Source of the DNA: Polyangia bacterium
GTDB lineage: Bacteria > Myxococcota_A > Polyangia > Nannocystales > Nannocystaceae
Direction of reading: 5' to 3'
Assembly (NCBI GenBank): GCA_030430565.1
Contig: JAUIKS010000012.1
Coordinates: 236,686 to 300,685 of the forward strand
Length of the DNA stretch: 64,000 nucleotides
The first letter of the stretch is position 1; every line of letters begins with the position of its first letter. This document shows positions 13,422 through 22,357 of this stretch, in pieces. Under the pieces are notes generated by a model. It ran no database searches. It saw only the letters and a list, made by a program, of their open reading frames with translations, and was not told where the DNA came from. The position numbers and the translations under genes are program-made.

Positions 13422-15137
13422 GTGCGAGGTTTCGACGCGCTCGAGCGACTCCTGCAGCAGATCGACGGATCGGGCTACGGCGCCTACAAGCGGGCGGCTG
13501 GGGAGTGGTACTCGCGGCGGCTCGTGCTCGCCCTCGATCACGTGCAGGGCGACCCCTTCGCCGCGCCCTCGTGCGTGCGCCTCGAGCTTCCCTTGGAGGT
13601 GCACGGGCTCCCCGAGGAGCTGTGGTCGAGCCGCCCGCGTCGCGTCGCGCTCTGTGATTTTGTCGCGCGGACCTTCGCGCGGGCCTGCGCCGACGGGCCG
13701 CGGGTGGGGGGGAGCGGCGGGAGCGGACGCGTCTCGGTCGACGCCGGCGGCGCGGAGATCCTGGCGCGCTCGGCCTGCGAATTGACGGCCGAAGGAGCGC
13801 TCAGCCTGCGGTTTCGCGTGGGCTTGCCCGCCCGCGGCCGACGCGTGATGGGGCGCGCCGCCGGGGCGTTGCTGCTGCGCGCGCTGCCGCGGGCGAGCGA
13901 GTCGGTCTGCGCGGGGCAGCTCGATCTCGAGGCCGCGCGGGCCTGGGCCGCGCTCGCCGAGGATCACGCGCAGCTCCAGACGCAGCTGCGCGCGCGCGGG
14001 CTGGTGTGCTTTCTCCGCGACGGCAGCGTGTTGCCGCGGGCCTCCGGGGTGAGCGCCGCGCCGCTGCGCGGAGCGGTGCCGTTTCGCAGCCCCGCGTCCC
14101 TGCAGGTCACGCTCGAGACCCTGCACCATGGCCCGGTGACCGGGATGGGGCTGCCGCAGGGCGTCAGCGTGATCACCGGCGGCGGCTTTCACGGCAAGAC
14201 GACGCTGCTCGAGGCGATCCAGGCCGGGATCGATCCCCACGTCCCCGGCGATGGGCGCGAGTGGGTCGTGACCGATCCGCAGGTCGTGAAGGTCCGCAGC
14301 GAGGACGGGCGCAGCGTGACCGCGGTCGACCTGCGCCCGTTTATCCAGGTCGACGCGCTCCCCGGTCGGGCCGGGCGAGGAGCACGCCTGACGACGCGGG
14401 ACGCCTCGGGCTCGACGAGCTTGGCGGCGGCGATCCTCGAGGCCCACGAGCTCGGCGCGCGCGCCTTGCTGCTGGACGAGGACACGTCGGCGACCAACCT
14501 GCTGGTGCGGGACGCGAGGATGCAGGCGCTGGTCGAGCGCGAGACGATCTCGCCGCTCATCGACCATGTGCGGGCGCTGCACGAGCAGGCCGGCGTCTCG
14601 ACTGTGCTGGTGGTCGGCGGCTGCGGTGACTACCTCGACGTGGCCGACACCGTGCTGCTGCTCGAGGAGTACCGCGTGCTCGAGGTCAGCGAGCGGGCGC
14701 GGGCGATCGCCCGCGAGCTCCCCACGGGGCGCGCGCCGGCGTCGGCGCCGGCGCCGGCGCCAAGCTTTCCCCGCGCCGCTCGTTGCCCTGTAGCCGCCAG
14801 CTTTGACGCCCGCCGGGGACGCCGGGGCAAAGAGAAGATCCGCGCCCGCGGGCTCCGAGAGATCGCGTTCGGCGAGGGGGTCTTGGACCTCGGCGCGCTC
14901 GAGCAGCTCGTCGACGAGAGCCAAGCGCGCGCGGTCGGGGCGCTGCTGCGGCGCATCGGTCGACTCGCCGACGGGCGCACGCCGCTCGCCGAGCTGGTGG
15001 CGACGGTCCTCGACGAGGAGGTCGAGGCGCGCGGGCTCTATGCACTCGAGGCGCGCCCGGAGCTGGCGCGGGTGCGGGTGCTGGATCTGGGGGCGGCGGT
15101 CAACCGCCTGCGGAGCCTCGAGATCACCGAGGTCTGA
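13422..15137 (+). CDS. Predicted ABC-class ATPase (COG3044)
   Basis: 571 residues from the GTG at 13422, where the family's usual N-terminus (RGFDALERLLQQIDG.GYGAYK) begins; an open frame upstream is only the antisense of the neighbouring histone-like tail. Seen: Walker A GGGFHGKTTLLEAI (about 14176), a Q-loop region, DASGSTSLAAAILEAHELGARALLLDEDTSATN with the signature-like and Walker B/Asp-Glu residues, and TVLVVGGCGDYLDVADTV near the H-loop position. The family is widespread and cytoplasmic; its function is not established. A Pro/Ala linker near residue 440 separates the ATPase from a C-terminal arm. Confidence 0.88.
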   Translation: MRGFDALERLLQQIDGSGYGAYKRAAGEWYSRRLVLALDHVQGDPFAAPSCVRLELPLEVHGLPEELWSSRPRRVALCDFVARTFARACADGPRVGGSGGSGRVSVDAGGAEILARSACELTAEGALSLRFRVGLPARGRRVMGRAAGALLLRALPRASESVCAGQLDLEAARAWAALAEDHAQLQTQLRARGLVCFLRDGSVLPRASGVSAAPLRGAVPFRSPASLQVTLETLHHGPVTGMGLPQGVSVITGGGFHGKTTLLEAIQAGIDPHVPGDGREWVVTDPQVVKVRSEDGRSVTAVDLRPFIQVDALPGRAGRGARLTTRDASGSTSLAAAILEAHELGARALLLDEDTSATNLLVRDARMQALVERETISPLIDHVRALHEQAGVSTVLVVGGCGDYLDVADTVLLLEEYRVLEVSERARAIARELPTGRAPASAPAPAPSFPRAARCPVAASFDARRGRRGKEKIRARGLREIAFGEGVLDLGALEQLVDESQARAVGALLRRIGRLADGRTPLAELVATVLDEEVEARGLYALEARPELARVRVLDLGAAVNRLRSLEITEV

Positions 15138-15268
15138 TGGACCCACGGTCGCGGCGCCGCGGAGCGCTCGCGCGCGCTCGTCGGCTCCGGCTCCAGGAGC
15201 GCCCCAGGAGCCCGCCTCGGCGCGCGCCGCCGCTTGTCGACCCGCCGCTTGGGGGGTAGCTTGATCGT

Positions 15269-16984
15269 ATGAATCGGCTGGTCTTGGGGTCTACGTTGGT
15301 CTGCTCTCTCGCGCTCCTCGGTTGCGGGGATGACACCGGCACCGAAACCGACATGGGGACGACCGGCGAGGACTCGGACTCGACGACCAGCGAAGGCCCG
15401 AGCGAGAGCGAGACGGAGGGGTCCTCCGGGGACTCCGAGCCGGTGCTCCCCGACAACGAGCCGGCGCGCGGCGGCATCACGATCACCTGGGTCGAGGCCA
15501 ACCAGGGCATCGGCGTCAAGATCGGCGACAACGGCGCGGGCGTCCCGGGTGCCGATCGCACCGCCTACCTGCCGCAGGGGCGGACGACGCTGATCCGCGC
15601 GTTCTGGGAGATCCCCGAGGATTGGAAGCCGCGCAAGATCCGGGGCAGGCTCTCGGTCCAGTACGCCGACGGCGAGGTCCTCGAGCAGGAGCAGACCGTG
15701 ATGATCGACGGCGAGGCCTTCGTCGGTGACCTCAAGCGCAGCTTCTACTGGGGCCTCATGGCCGACCAGGTGGAGCCGGGCCTCAAGTACAAGGTCGAGC
15801 TGCTCGAGGTCGAGGCCGGCTTCGAGGAGATCCCGGAGAACGACGTCCCGCCGAGCTCGCCGCACGAGGGCTGGGCGCAGGTCGGGATCGAGGACAGCTA
15901 CCAGGTGATGCGCGTCATCGTGGTGCCCTTCAACATCCCGAACGGGACCTCCGAGCAGCCGGATTGCGTCACCAGCCTCGAGACCATCTCGGACGCGCTC
16001 AAGAAGCAGTTCAGCGACTACATCTTCATGATGAACCCGATCGACACCCTCGAGATCGAGTGGCACGACGCCATCGACTGGTCGGGCACGCTGCAGTCGT
16101 TTGGGCAGACCAACTCGTACATGGCCCAGCTGCGCTTCGAAGAGGTGCCCGACAACCCCGAGGTCTACTACTACGGGGTCGCCGACGTGTGCGCGGGCGG
16201 GCTCGCGGGCGCGGGCGGGCTGGCCAACGGGATCCCGACCCAGCCGATCAAGAGCGCCGCGGCGGCGCGCGTGTCCTCGGGCGTGCTGCTGACCTCCGCC
16301 GCGCTCGGCGAGAACCCCGACTGGATGGCGATCAACGCCGACACCTTCGTGCACGAGGTCGGGCACTCGCAGGGGCGTCGGCACGTGACCTGCTCGGGCG
16401 ACGAGGGCGGGCCTGACCCGGCCTACCCGGTCGACGGCGGCGACATCGGCGAGTTCGGCTGGGGCGTCATCGACTTCGGCCTCAAGCACGCGACCGTCTA
16501 CAAGGACTACATGACCTACTGCAACCCGGCCTGGGTCTCGACCTACGGCTGGAACAAGGTCTACCCGACCATCAAGGAGCTCAGCTCGTGGGACTTCGAG
16601 GACACCTCCGGCGGCGATCAGGGCGACCTGTACGCGCGCTACGGCGGGACCTTGCTCATGGGCCATATCAACCCGAACGGCACGGCCGAGTGGTCGACGC
16701 TCCCGGGGGCGCTCGCGGACGCGCCGCCCAGCGCCGCGCATCACGTCGAGCTCGTCAACGGCGACGGCGCGGTCGAGCTCGCGGTCACGATCGAGGATCA
16801 GGACGACGGCGGCACGCTGATCTGGGCGCAGCTGCCCGCCGACATCGATCGCGAGACGCTGAACGGCGCGAGCGAGATCGTCTGGGTCGACGACGTGACG
16901 AACGCGCGGCGCTCCTACGCCGCGAGCACACTGAACGAGCTGCGCGCGCGGGTCCGCGCCGATCTCAAGGCTGTGGCAAACTAG
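15269..16984 (+). CDS. Metzincin-type zinc metalloprotease lipoprotein
   Basis: 571 residues. The signal peptide ends LALLGC (Cys19), followed by a Gly/Asp/Ser/Thr linker to about residue 65. The zinc motif HEVGHSQGRRH at residues 362-372 fits HExxHxxGxxH, and YMTYC with Met415 is a plausible Met-turn 43 residues downstream, together defining a metzincin. The region before the catalytic motif is beta-rich. It is probably a surface-anchored or outer-membrane-vesicle protease, in keeping with a predatory or lytic lifestyle (inference). The downstream methyltransferase start is 6 bases beyond the stop, so the two may share a transcript despite unrelated roles. Confidence 0.88.
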   Translation: MNRLVLGSTLVCSLALLGCGDDTGTETDMGTTGEDSDSTTSEGPSESETEGSSGDSEPVLPDNEPARGGITITWVEANQGIGVKIGDNGAGVPGADRTAYLPQGRTTLIRAFWEIPEDWKPRKIRGRLSVQYADGEVLEQEQTVMIDGEAFVGDLKRSFYWGLMADQVEPGLKYKVELLEVEAGFEEIPENDVPPSSPHEGWAQVGIEDSYQVMRVIVVPFNIPNGTSEQPDCVTSLETISDALKKQFSDYIFMMNPIDTLEIEWHDAIDWSGTLQSFGQTNSYMAQLRFEEVPDNPEVYYYGVADVCAGGLAGAGGLANGIPTQPIKSAAAARVSSGVLLTSAALGENPDWMAINADTFVHEVGHSQGRRHVTCSGDEGGPDPAYPVDGGDIGEFGWGVIDFGLKHATVYKDYMTYCNPAWVSTYGWNKVYPTIKELSSWDFEDTSGGDQGDLYARYGGTLLMGHINPNGTAEWSTLPGALADAPPSAAHHVELVNGDGAVELAVTIEDQDDGGTLIWAQLPADIDRETLNGASEIVWVDDVTNARRSYAASTLNELRARVRADLKAVAN

Positions 16985-16989
16985 GGCGG

Positions 16990-18036
16990 TTGCCGAGCGA
17001 GAGCGCCAGCGAGAGCGAACCTTGCGCGCCCGGGCGCGTGCGGGTCTACCACGGGGACAACGCCGAGATCCTGCCGCAGCTCGCGGCGGGGTCCTTCGAC
17101 CTGATCTACATCGACCCGCCGTTCAACACCGGCAAGGTCCAGCGCCGCACCCAGATCACGACGGTCCAGGACGACGAGGGCGACCGCCGGGGCTTTCGCG
17201 GCCAGCGCTACCGCACGACCCGCGTCGGCACCAAGGCCTTCGGCGACCTGTTCGACGACTACCTCGAGTTCCTGGCGCCGCGCCTCGAGCAGGCCTACCG
17301 GCTGCTGAGCCCGACCGGCAGCCTGCTGCTGCATCTCGACTACCGCGAGGTGCACTACGCGAAGGTGCTGCTCGACCAGATCTTCGGGCGCGAGTGCTTC
17401 ATCAACGAGATCATCTGGGCCTACGACTACGGCGCGCGGACCAAGAAGCGCTGGTCGCCCAAGCACGACAACATCCTGTGGTACGCCCGCGACCCGCGAC
17501 GCTACGTGTTCAACTACGACGCGATGGACCGCATCCCGTACATGGCGCCGGGCCTCGTCGGGAAGAAGAAAGCCGCGCGCGGCAAGACGCCGACCGACAC
17601 CTGGTGGCACACGATCGTGAGCCCCTCGGGCAAGGAGAAGACGGGCTATCCGACGCAGAAGCCGCTCGGCGTGGTCCGCCGCTTCGTCAAGGTCCACTCG
17701 CGACCCGGCGATCGCCTGCTCGACTTCTTCGCGGGCAGCGGCACCCTGGGCGAGGCCGGGGCCGAGCTGGGTCGTGAGGTGACGCTGGTCGACGAGAGCC
17801 CGGAGTCGATGCGCGTGATCATGCGGCGGCTCGCCCGCTTCACGCCCGAGTTCGTCGGGCTCTCGCCGGAGCTGCTGGGCGAGCAGGCGAGGCCGGACGC
17901 GAGCGCGGCGGAAGCGGTCGCGTCGGAGGAGCCGCCGCCCGATGAGGGGAGCGCGAAGCCCCGCGAGGAGGGCGGCGCGCAGGTGATCCAGCGCGCGCCC
18001 GCGGTCTTCGTCCGCAAGCGCGAGCGCGAGACCTGA
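16990..18036 (+). CDS. Site-specific DNA methyltransferase (beta-class order), solitary
   Basis: 348 residues from the TTG at 16990; an in-frame GTG at 17038 is the alternative. Catalytic motif IV DPPFNTG (about residue 41) precedes the AdoMet motif FAGSGT (about residue 247), the beta-class permutation; DPPF is typical of adenine-N6 enzymes, though N4-cytosine cannot be excluded. FINEIIWAYDYG, KHDNILWY and GYPTQKPL are standard for the family. The Pro/Glu-rich C-terminal 60 residues are non-catalytic. No restriction endonuclease or specificity gene is within reach, so it is probably an orphan methylase used for regulation or protection. Its stop is 1 base from the convergent acyltransferase stop. 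Confidence 0.9.
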   Translation: MPSESASESEPCAPGRVRVYHGDNAEILPQLAAGSFDLIYIDPPFNTGKVQRRTQITTVQDDEGDRRGFRGQRYRTTRVGTKAFGDLFDDYLEFLAPRLEQAYRLLSPTGSLLLHLDYREVHYAKVLLDQIFGRECFINEIIWAYDYGARTKKRWSPKHDNILWYARDPRRYVFNYDAMDRIPYMAPGLVGKKKAARGKTPTDTWWHTIVSPSGKEKTGYPTQKPLGVVRRFVKVHSRPGDRLLDFFAGSGTLGEAGAELGREVTLVDESPESMRVIMRRLARFTPEFVGLSPELLGEQARPDASAAEAVASEEPPPDEGSAKPREEGGAQVIQRAPAVFVRKRERET

Positions 18037-18037
18037 G

Positions 18038-20044
18038 CTACTTCATCAGCTTCGAGGGCCGCTTCGAAGGTTGTGTTGCGGGCTTGCTCGTCGCGGGCTC
18101 CGTCAGCAGCTCGCCGAGGCGCTCCGCGAGCAGCCGCGCGCCGTGGTCGGTGAGGTGATTGCTGTCGTCGTACAGCAGCTCGCCGCCCTCCGAGACGGCG
18201 CAGCGCGCTTGATCGCAGAGCGTCTCGTGGGGGTAGAGGAGCTCGAGCGCGTGCTGCTCGGCGAGCGCGGGGAGCAGCTCGAGCGCGAAGCGCTGACGCG
18301 CCTCGAACATCGCGCGCGTCGGCTCGAGCTCGAAGTCGAGGTTGAGGTGGTGCACCTTGGCGATCGTCGTCGGCACGTCGTAGCCGATCTCGGGGATCGG
18401 GCCGACCAGGATCACGCGCTTTTGGTGGGCCTGCAGCCGCTCGATCGTCCGCGTCAGGCCCTGGCGGAGCACCCGCTGATTCTCGGCGACCCCGCGCCCG
18501 CGCGAGTCCGCGTCGGCGAGCCAGACCTTGGGCCCGTACTCGCCGCGGTAGCGCGTGCCCTCGGCGTACAGCGACCAGCGCGCGATCACGAAGACCCGCG
18601 TGATCGTCTCGGACCGCTCGACGCTGGCGAGCGCCTCCTCGACCGCGAGCTCGCAGCCCCGCACGCTGGTTCGGGTGACTCCGGGGACAGGTGGGCAGCC
18701 CGGGACGGTGTAGACCGTGCCGGGTCGGCCGAGCTCCTTGACGACCTCCGAGACCGGATCCGAGAGGACGAGCGCGTGGGAGTCGCCGAGCAGCGCGAAG
18801 CGGGGCTCCTCGAGGCTGCCGAGTCGACCGCTCAGCAGCTTGGCGTCGCGTCCGTAGGTGAGCCGGGGGCGCGACGCGTGCTTCAGATCGACCAGGTGCG
18901 CGTACTCGCCGAAGCGCGACGGGAGCCCGTCGCTTTTCCACAGGCCGGCGCCGACGCCGGCGAGCAGGGCGGTGACCAGCGCGCCGCCGAGCAGGACGGT
19001 ACGGCGGGACAAGAACGAGCGGTCGCGCAGCGGCTGCTCGATGAAGCGCCACGAGAGCGCGGAGAGCAGGAGCGATACGGCGAGCGTGATCGCGACCTCG
19101 AGGGAGGACAGCGGCCGCACCGTGAGCTGGCGCGCGAACAGCAGCAGCGGCCAGTGCCAGAGGTAGAGCGAGTAGGAGACGAGGCCGAGCGCGCGCAGGG
19201 GAGCCTGCGCGAGCAGCCAGGTCACGGGGTTGCGGGTCTCGCCGCACTGGATCAGCAGCGCCGCGCCGAGGCAGGGCGCGAGCGCGACGGCGCCGGGGAA
19301 GGTGGACTCGCCGGAGAGCGCGTAGGCGGAGCCGAGGATCAAGAGCAGACCGACGCCCGCGAGCGCGCCGCTCAGCGCGCGCCCGCGGATCGCCGCGCCG
19401 CGCGAGGGCTGCCCGACGCGAACCTTCGCGAGGGCCGCGCCGAGCAGCAGCTCCCAGGCGCGCGTGTGCGGCAGGTAGAAGCTCTCGGTCGGCTGGAGGT
19501 CGGTCAGCGCGAGGCTGAGCGCGAGGCTGATGGCGAGGCCGCCGAGGATCAGCGCGTTTTGAAGCCGACGCGCGTAGCGGGTGATGAGCAGCAAGAGCGG
19601 CGGGTAGACGAGGTAGAACTGCTCCTCGATAGCGAGCGACCAGGTGTGCAGCAGCGCGAAGGTCTCGGCCCGCGGCTGGAAGTAGCCGGAGAGGTTGGAG
19701 AACAGGAAGTTCGAGCAGAACAGCGCGGCCGTCAAAAGGCTCCTGCCGAACAGCACGAGCTCGAAGGGCGAGGCGACGTAGAGCGAGAGCAGCGCGCTGA
19801 CGAGGAACACGAGCGAGAGCGCGGGCAGCAGCCGGCGGACGCGGCGCTCGTAGAAGCCGGCGATCGAGAACGCGTCGCGCTCGATGTCGCGGAGGACGAT
19901 CGAGGTGATCAGGAAGCCGGAGAGGACGAAGAACACGTCGACGCCGACGAAGCCCCCGGAGACGCCGGGCAGCCCGGAGTGGAAGAGCACCACGAGCGTG
20001 ACGGCGAGCCCGCGGAGCCCGTCGAGATCAGCGCGGTACTCCAT
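18038..20044 (-). CDS. Acyltransferase 3 (OafA/YrhL type) with C-terminal SGNH domain
   Basis: 668 residues. The N-terminal 360 residues form about ten membrane helices with the family motif RADLDGLRGLAVTLVVLFH, whose His is essential in the family, and later HTWSLAIEEQFYL. The periplasmic C-terminal half is an SGNH hydrolase fold: ALLGDSHALVLSD with the catalytic Ser and, near the end, DDSNHLTDHGA with the Asp/His pair. Such fusions O-acylate lipopolysaccharide, peptidoglycan or exopolysaccharide. No polysaccharide gene is adjacent, so the acceptor is unknown. Confidence 0.92.
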   Translation of the reverse strand: MEYRADLDGLRGLAVTLVVLFHSGLPGVSGGFVGVDVFFVLSGFLITSIVLRDIERDAFSIAGFYERRVRRLLPALSLVFLVSALLSLYVASPFELVLFGRSLLTAALFCSNFLFSNLSGYFQPRAETFALLHTWSLAIEEQFYLVYPPLLLLITRYARRLQNALILGGLAISLALSLALTDLQPTESFYLPHTRAWELLLGAALAKVRVGQPSRGAAIRGRALSGALAGVGLLLILGSAYALSGESTFPGAVALAPCLGAALLIQCGETRNPVTWLLAQAPLRALGLVSYSLYLWHWPLLLFARQLTVRPLSSLEVAITLAVSLLLSALSWRFIEQPLRDRSFLSRRTVLLGGALVTALLAGVGAGLWKSDGLPSRFGEYAHLVDLKHASRPRLTYGRDAKLLSGRLGSLEEPRFALLGDSHALVLSDPVSEVVKELGRPGTVYTVPGCPPVPGVTRTSVRGCELAVEEALASVERSETITRVFVIARWSLYAEGTRYRGEYGPKVWLADADSRGRGVAENQRVLRQGLTRTIERLQAHQKRVILVGPIPEIGYDVPTTIAKVHHLNLDFELEPTRAMFEARQRFALELLPALAEQHALELLYPHETLCDQARCAVSEGGELLYDDSNHLTDHGARLLAERLGELLTEPATSKPATQPSKRPSKLMK

Positions 20045-20133
20045 GCAACGAGGAAATGAGAACAGACAATTGAGGAACCCCGCGCGCGCGGCAGGCCGCG
20101 TTCACGGGGTCTCGGAGGACGAGCGCGCGTCGC

Positions 20134-20598
20134 TTAGCGCTTGGTGCCGCCGATGTAGGCCTCGGCGACGACGCCGAAGATCGCGTTGACGGCCTTGTCG
20201 GCGCCCTCGATCGTGACCTTGTAGACCTTGCCCTGCGTGTCGACCTGCACGTCGCCGCTGAGGATGATGCCGTTCTTGAGCACGATCTGACCGCCGGTGG
20301 TCAGGCCCGCAGGCTCGGAGCCGTTGGCCCACTTGATCTCGCTGACCTCGCCCACGGGGATCGCGCGGACCTCACCGTGGAGGTTGGCGACGTAGAACGA
20401 GGAGTTCTTGTGCGTGATCTTGGCGCGGATGACGGTGCCCGTGGAGAGCTTGATCTCGTCGAGCCCCGGCTCCGGACAGGTCTTGCAGACGTTGCCGCCG
20501 TCGGTGAAGGGCTTGAAGCCCACGGCATGGGCCGTCCCGGCGAGCAGCAGGGGGGCGATGAAACACGCAGAGGTCAGGAGTCGGGCGGCGGTCTTCAT
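20134..20598 (-). CDS. Secreted protein of unknown function with CxxC
   Basis: 154 residues from the ATG at 20598, preceded by AGGAC. A Sec signal peptide ends near AGTAHA-V. The mature part has a CKTC pair near its start and then beta-strand-rich sequence (DEIKLSTGTVIRAKITHKNSSFYVANL, GQIVLKNGIILSGDVQVDTQGKVYKVTI) resembling small SH3-like or barrel repeats. Probably periplasmic. No family recognised. Confidence 0.72.
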   Translation of the reverse strand: MKTAARLLTSACFIAPLLLAGTAHAVGFKPFTDGGNVCKTCPEPGLDEIKLSTGTVIRAKITHKNSSFYVANLHGEVRAIPVGEVSEIKWANGSEPAGLTTGGQIVLKNGIILSGDVQVDTQGKVYKVTIEGADKAVNAIFGVVAEAYIGGTKR

Positions 20599-20731
20599 GA
20601 TCGTCCTAACTGGCGCGGATGCGCACACCAGCGCCCTGATTGTACTCGGCCACGCTCTCGCGTGACAAGTTCGAGGACGGGCCGGCGCGCGCGAAAATCC
20701 GCGATTTCGCTGGATCCGCGGCTCGCAGCCG

Positions 20732-21523
20732 CTAGCCCCGGACGAGCGCCGCGATCGAGATCGTCACGACGCAGGCGAACACCAGCCAGCGCAGGACGCC
20801 CTGGCGGACCTTGACGGCGAAGCGGACCCCGAGGCGCGCGCCGATCATGGTCGCGCCGGCGAGCACGGCGGCCGGCAGCCACACGACCTGGCCAGCCCAG
20901 ACGAACACGGCGAGCGCGACGAGGCCGAACAGCAGCGCGCAGACGAGCTTGAGCGCGCTCGCCCGCACGAGGTCGTAGCGCAGCACGCCGCCGATCGCGA
21001 ACAGCAGCACGAGGCCGACGCCGGCCTGGACGAAGCCGCCGTAGAAGCCGGCGAGCAGGAGCACCGCGGTCGCGGCGACGGGGCGGTCACGCAGCTGCAG
21101 CGCCTCGCTGTCGACCGGGGGCGTGACGAGGCCAGGGCGCACGACCATGAGCGTGGCGATCGTCAGCATGGCGCCGAGCAGCAGCGGCTTGAGCAGCTCG
21201 GGCGGGGCGGCGGAGGCCGTGAGCGCGCCCCCGAGGGCGCCGATCATGGTCGGCGCGGCGATCGAGAGCGCCGAGTCCGTCGCGAGCCGACCCTCGCGGT
21301 GAAACAGGTAGGCGCCGAGCGAGGACTGCGTGACGACCGACAGCCGGTTGGTGCCGTTGGCCATGTCGGCGGGGAGCCCGAGCAGCATCAGCGCCGGCAG
21401 CGTGAGCATCGAGCCGCCGCCGGCGAGGGTGTTGATGAAGCCGGCGGCGACGCCTGCAGCGACCAGGATCGAGAGCTGCAGCGGGAGCTGCGGCGTGTCG
21501 AGCGTGAAGGCGACCGGGTCCAT
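20732..21523 (-). CDS. TSUP family sulfite/organosulfonate exporter (TauE/SafE-like)
   Basis: 263 residues with about eight hydrophobic helices. AGVAAGFINTLAGGGSMLTLPALMLLGLP is the N-terminal TauE/SafE signature, and GFYGGFVQAGVGLVLLFAI is the repeated second-half motif. The family moves sulfite, sulfoacetate, sulfolactate or similar anions across the inner membrane. No sulfur gene is adjacent, so the substrate is open. It diverges from the gene starting near 21619. Confidence 0.9.
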   Translation of the reverse strand: MDPVAFTLDTPQLPLQLSILVAAGVAAGFINTLAGGGSMLTLPALMLLGLPADMANGTNRLSVVTQSSLGAYLFHREGRLATDSALSIAAPTMIGALGGALTASAAPPELLKPLLLGAMLTIATLMVVRPGLVTPPVDSEALQLRDRPVAATAVLLLAGFYGGFVQAGVGLVLLFAIGGVLRYDLVRASALKLVCALLFGLVALAVFVWAGQVVWLPAAVLAGATMIGARLGVRFAVKVRQGVLRWLVFACVVTISIAALVRG

Positions 21524-21618
21524 CAGGCGGGCTCAGTATGCCAGGCGCGCGCGTCGCTCGATCGTTTGACAGCTAGGGGTCGCGCTGTTAGGCGAGCGGC
21601 CTGGCGACCCATCTCGAA

Positions 21619-22266
21619 TTGCGGCGGCGCTACGAGCAGACGCCACGGACGATCAGCGGGGACCTCGTCGAGCTCGCCAAGGGCGAGCGCGGCTGCGTCG
21701 GCGACGGCATGATCGCGCTGGGCGTCCTGCTGATCGCGGCGTTCGGCTTCATCGGCCTGTTCTTCGGGGTCGGCCAGGGCTACGCGCTGATCGGCGCGGG
21801 CCTCTTCATCGTCGGCTTCTTGCTGAGCACGCGCGCGCAGGCGATCTCGACGAAGGTCCGCAAGAAGGCGTTGACGGCGGGCCCGCTGGTGCAGGGGCAG
21901 GTCGTCAAGGGGCGGCAGGATCTGTGGGAGCGCGAGTCGGTGACGGGGCCGGCCGCGGTCGTGTTCTCCGTCGACGACGGCGAGCGCTTCGACGGCGCGC
22001 TGCTCAAGCGCGTGTCCGATCGTCTGCTCGCGCTCGAGGAGCAGGAGGGGCTACCGCCGGAGCAGGAGGACGTCGCCCGGCAGCTGCGCCGCGAGCTGAT
22101 CGAGAAAGTCGTCGCGCTGCCGGACTCGCTGGTCCAGGCGGAGGGTCGCACGGTCTACCTGGGCACGGTGATCGTCGACACGCATCGCCTGCCGGCGGGG
22201 CGCCTGACGGACGGGGTGTTGACCCTGATCGTCGAGCCCTCCGTCGAGTTCGTCGAGCACGTGTAG
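21619..22266 (+). CDS. Two-TM membrane protein of unknown function
   Basis: About 215 residues from a TTG at 21619; the frame stays open back to 21592 (TAG at 21589), so the exact start is unsure. Residues about 31-70 hold two membrane helices (GMIALGVLLIAAFGFIGLFFG, ALIGAGLFIVGFLLS). The cytosolic C-terminal domain carries a charged helix (LLALEEQEGLPPEQEDVARQL) and ends in beta strands (TVYLGTVIVDTHRLP, GVLTLIVEP). Function unknown. Confidence 0.68.
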   Translation: MRRRYEQTPRTISGDLVELAKGERGCVGDGMIALGVLLIAAFGFIGLFFGVGQGYALIGAGLFIVGFLLSTRAQAISTKVRKKALTAGPLVQGQVVKGRQDLWERESVTGPAAVVFSVDDGERFDGALLKRVSDRLLALEEQEGLPPEQEDVARQLRRELIEKVVALPDSLVQAEGRTVYLGTVIVDTHRLPAGRLTDGVLTLIVEPSVEFVEHV

Positions 22267-22357
22267 CAACCCGCGGTGAGAGTCCGCGCTCGCGTAGGCT
22301 CCGCGGTGTCGACTCTACGATTCGCCGGCTCGTGGGGCTCGTGGCACTATTTTATGC

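Noticed and set aside
18071..20059. Plus-strand open frame of about 660 codons opposite the acyltransferase gene
   Set aside because: It is antisense of a gene with unmistakable acyltransferase-3 and SGNH motifs and has no recognisable domain itself.
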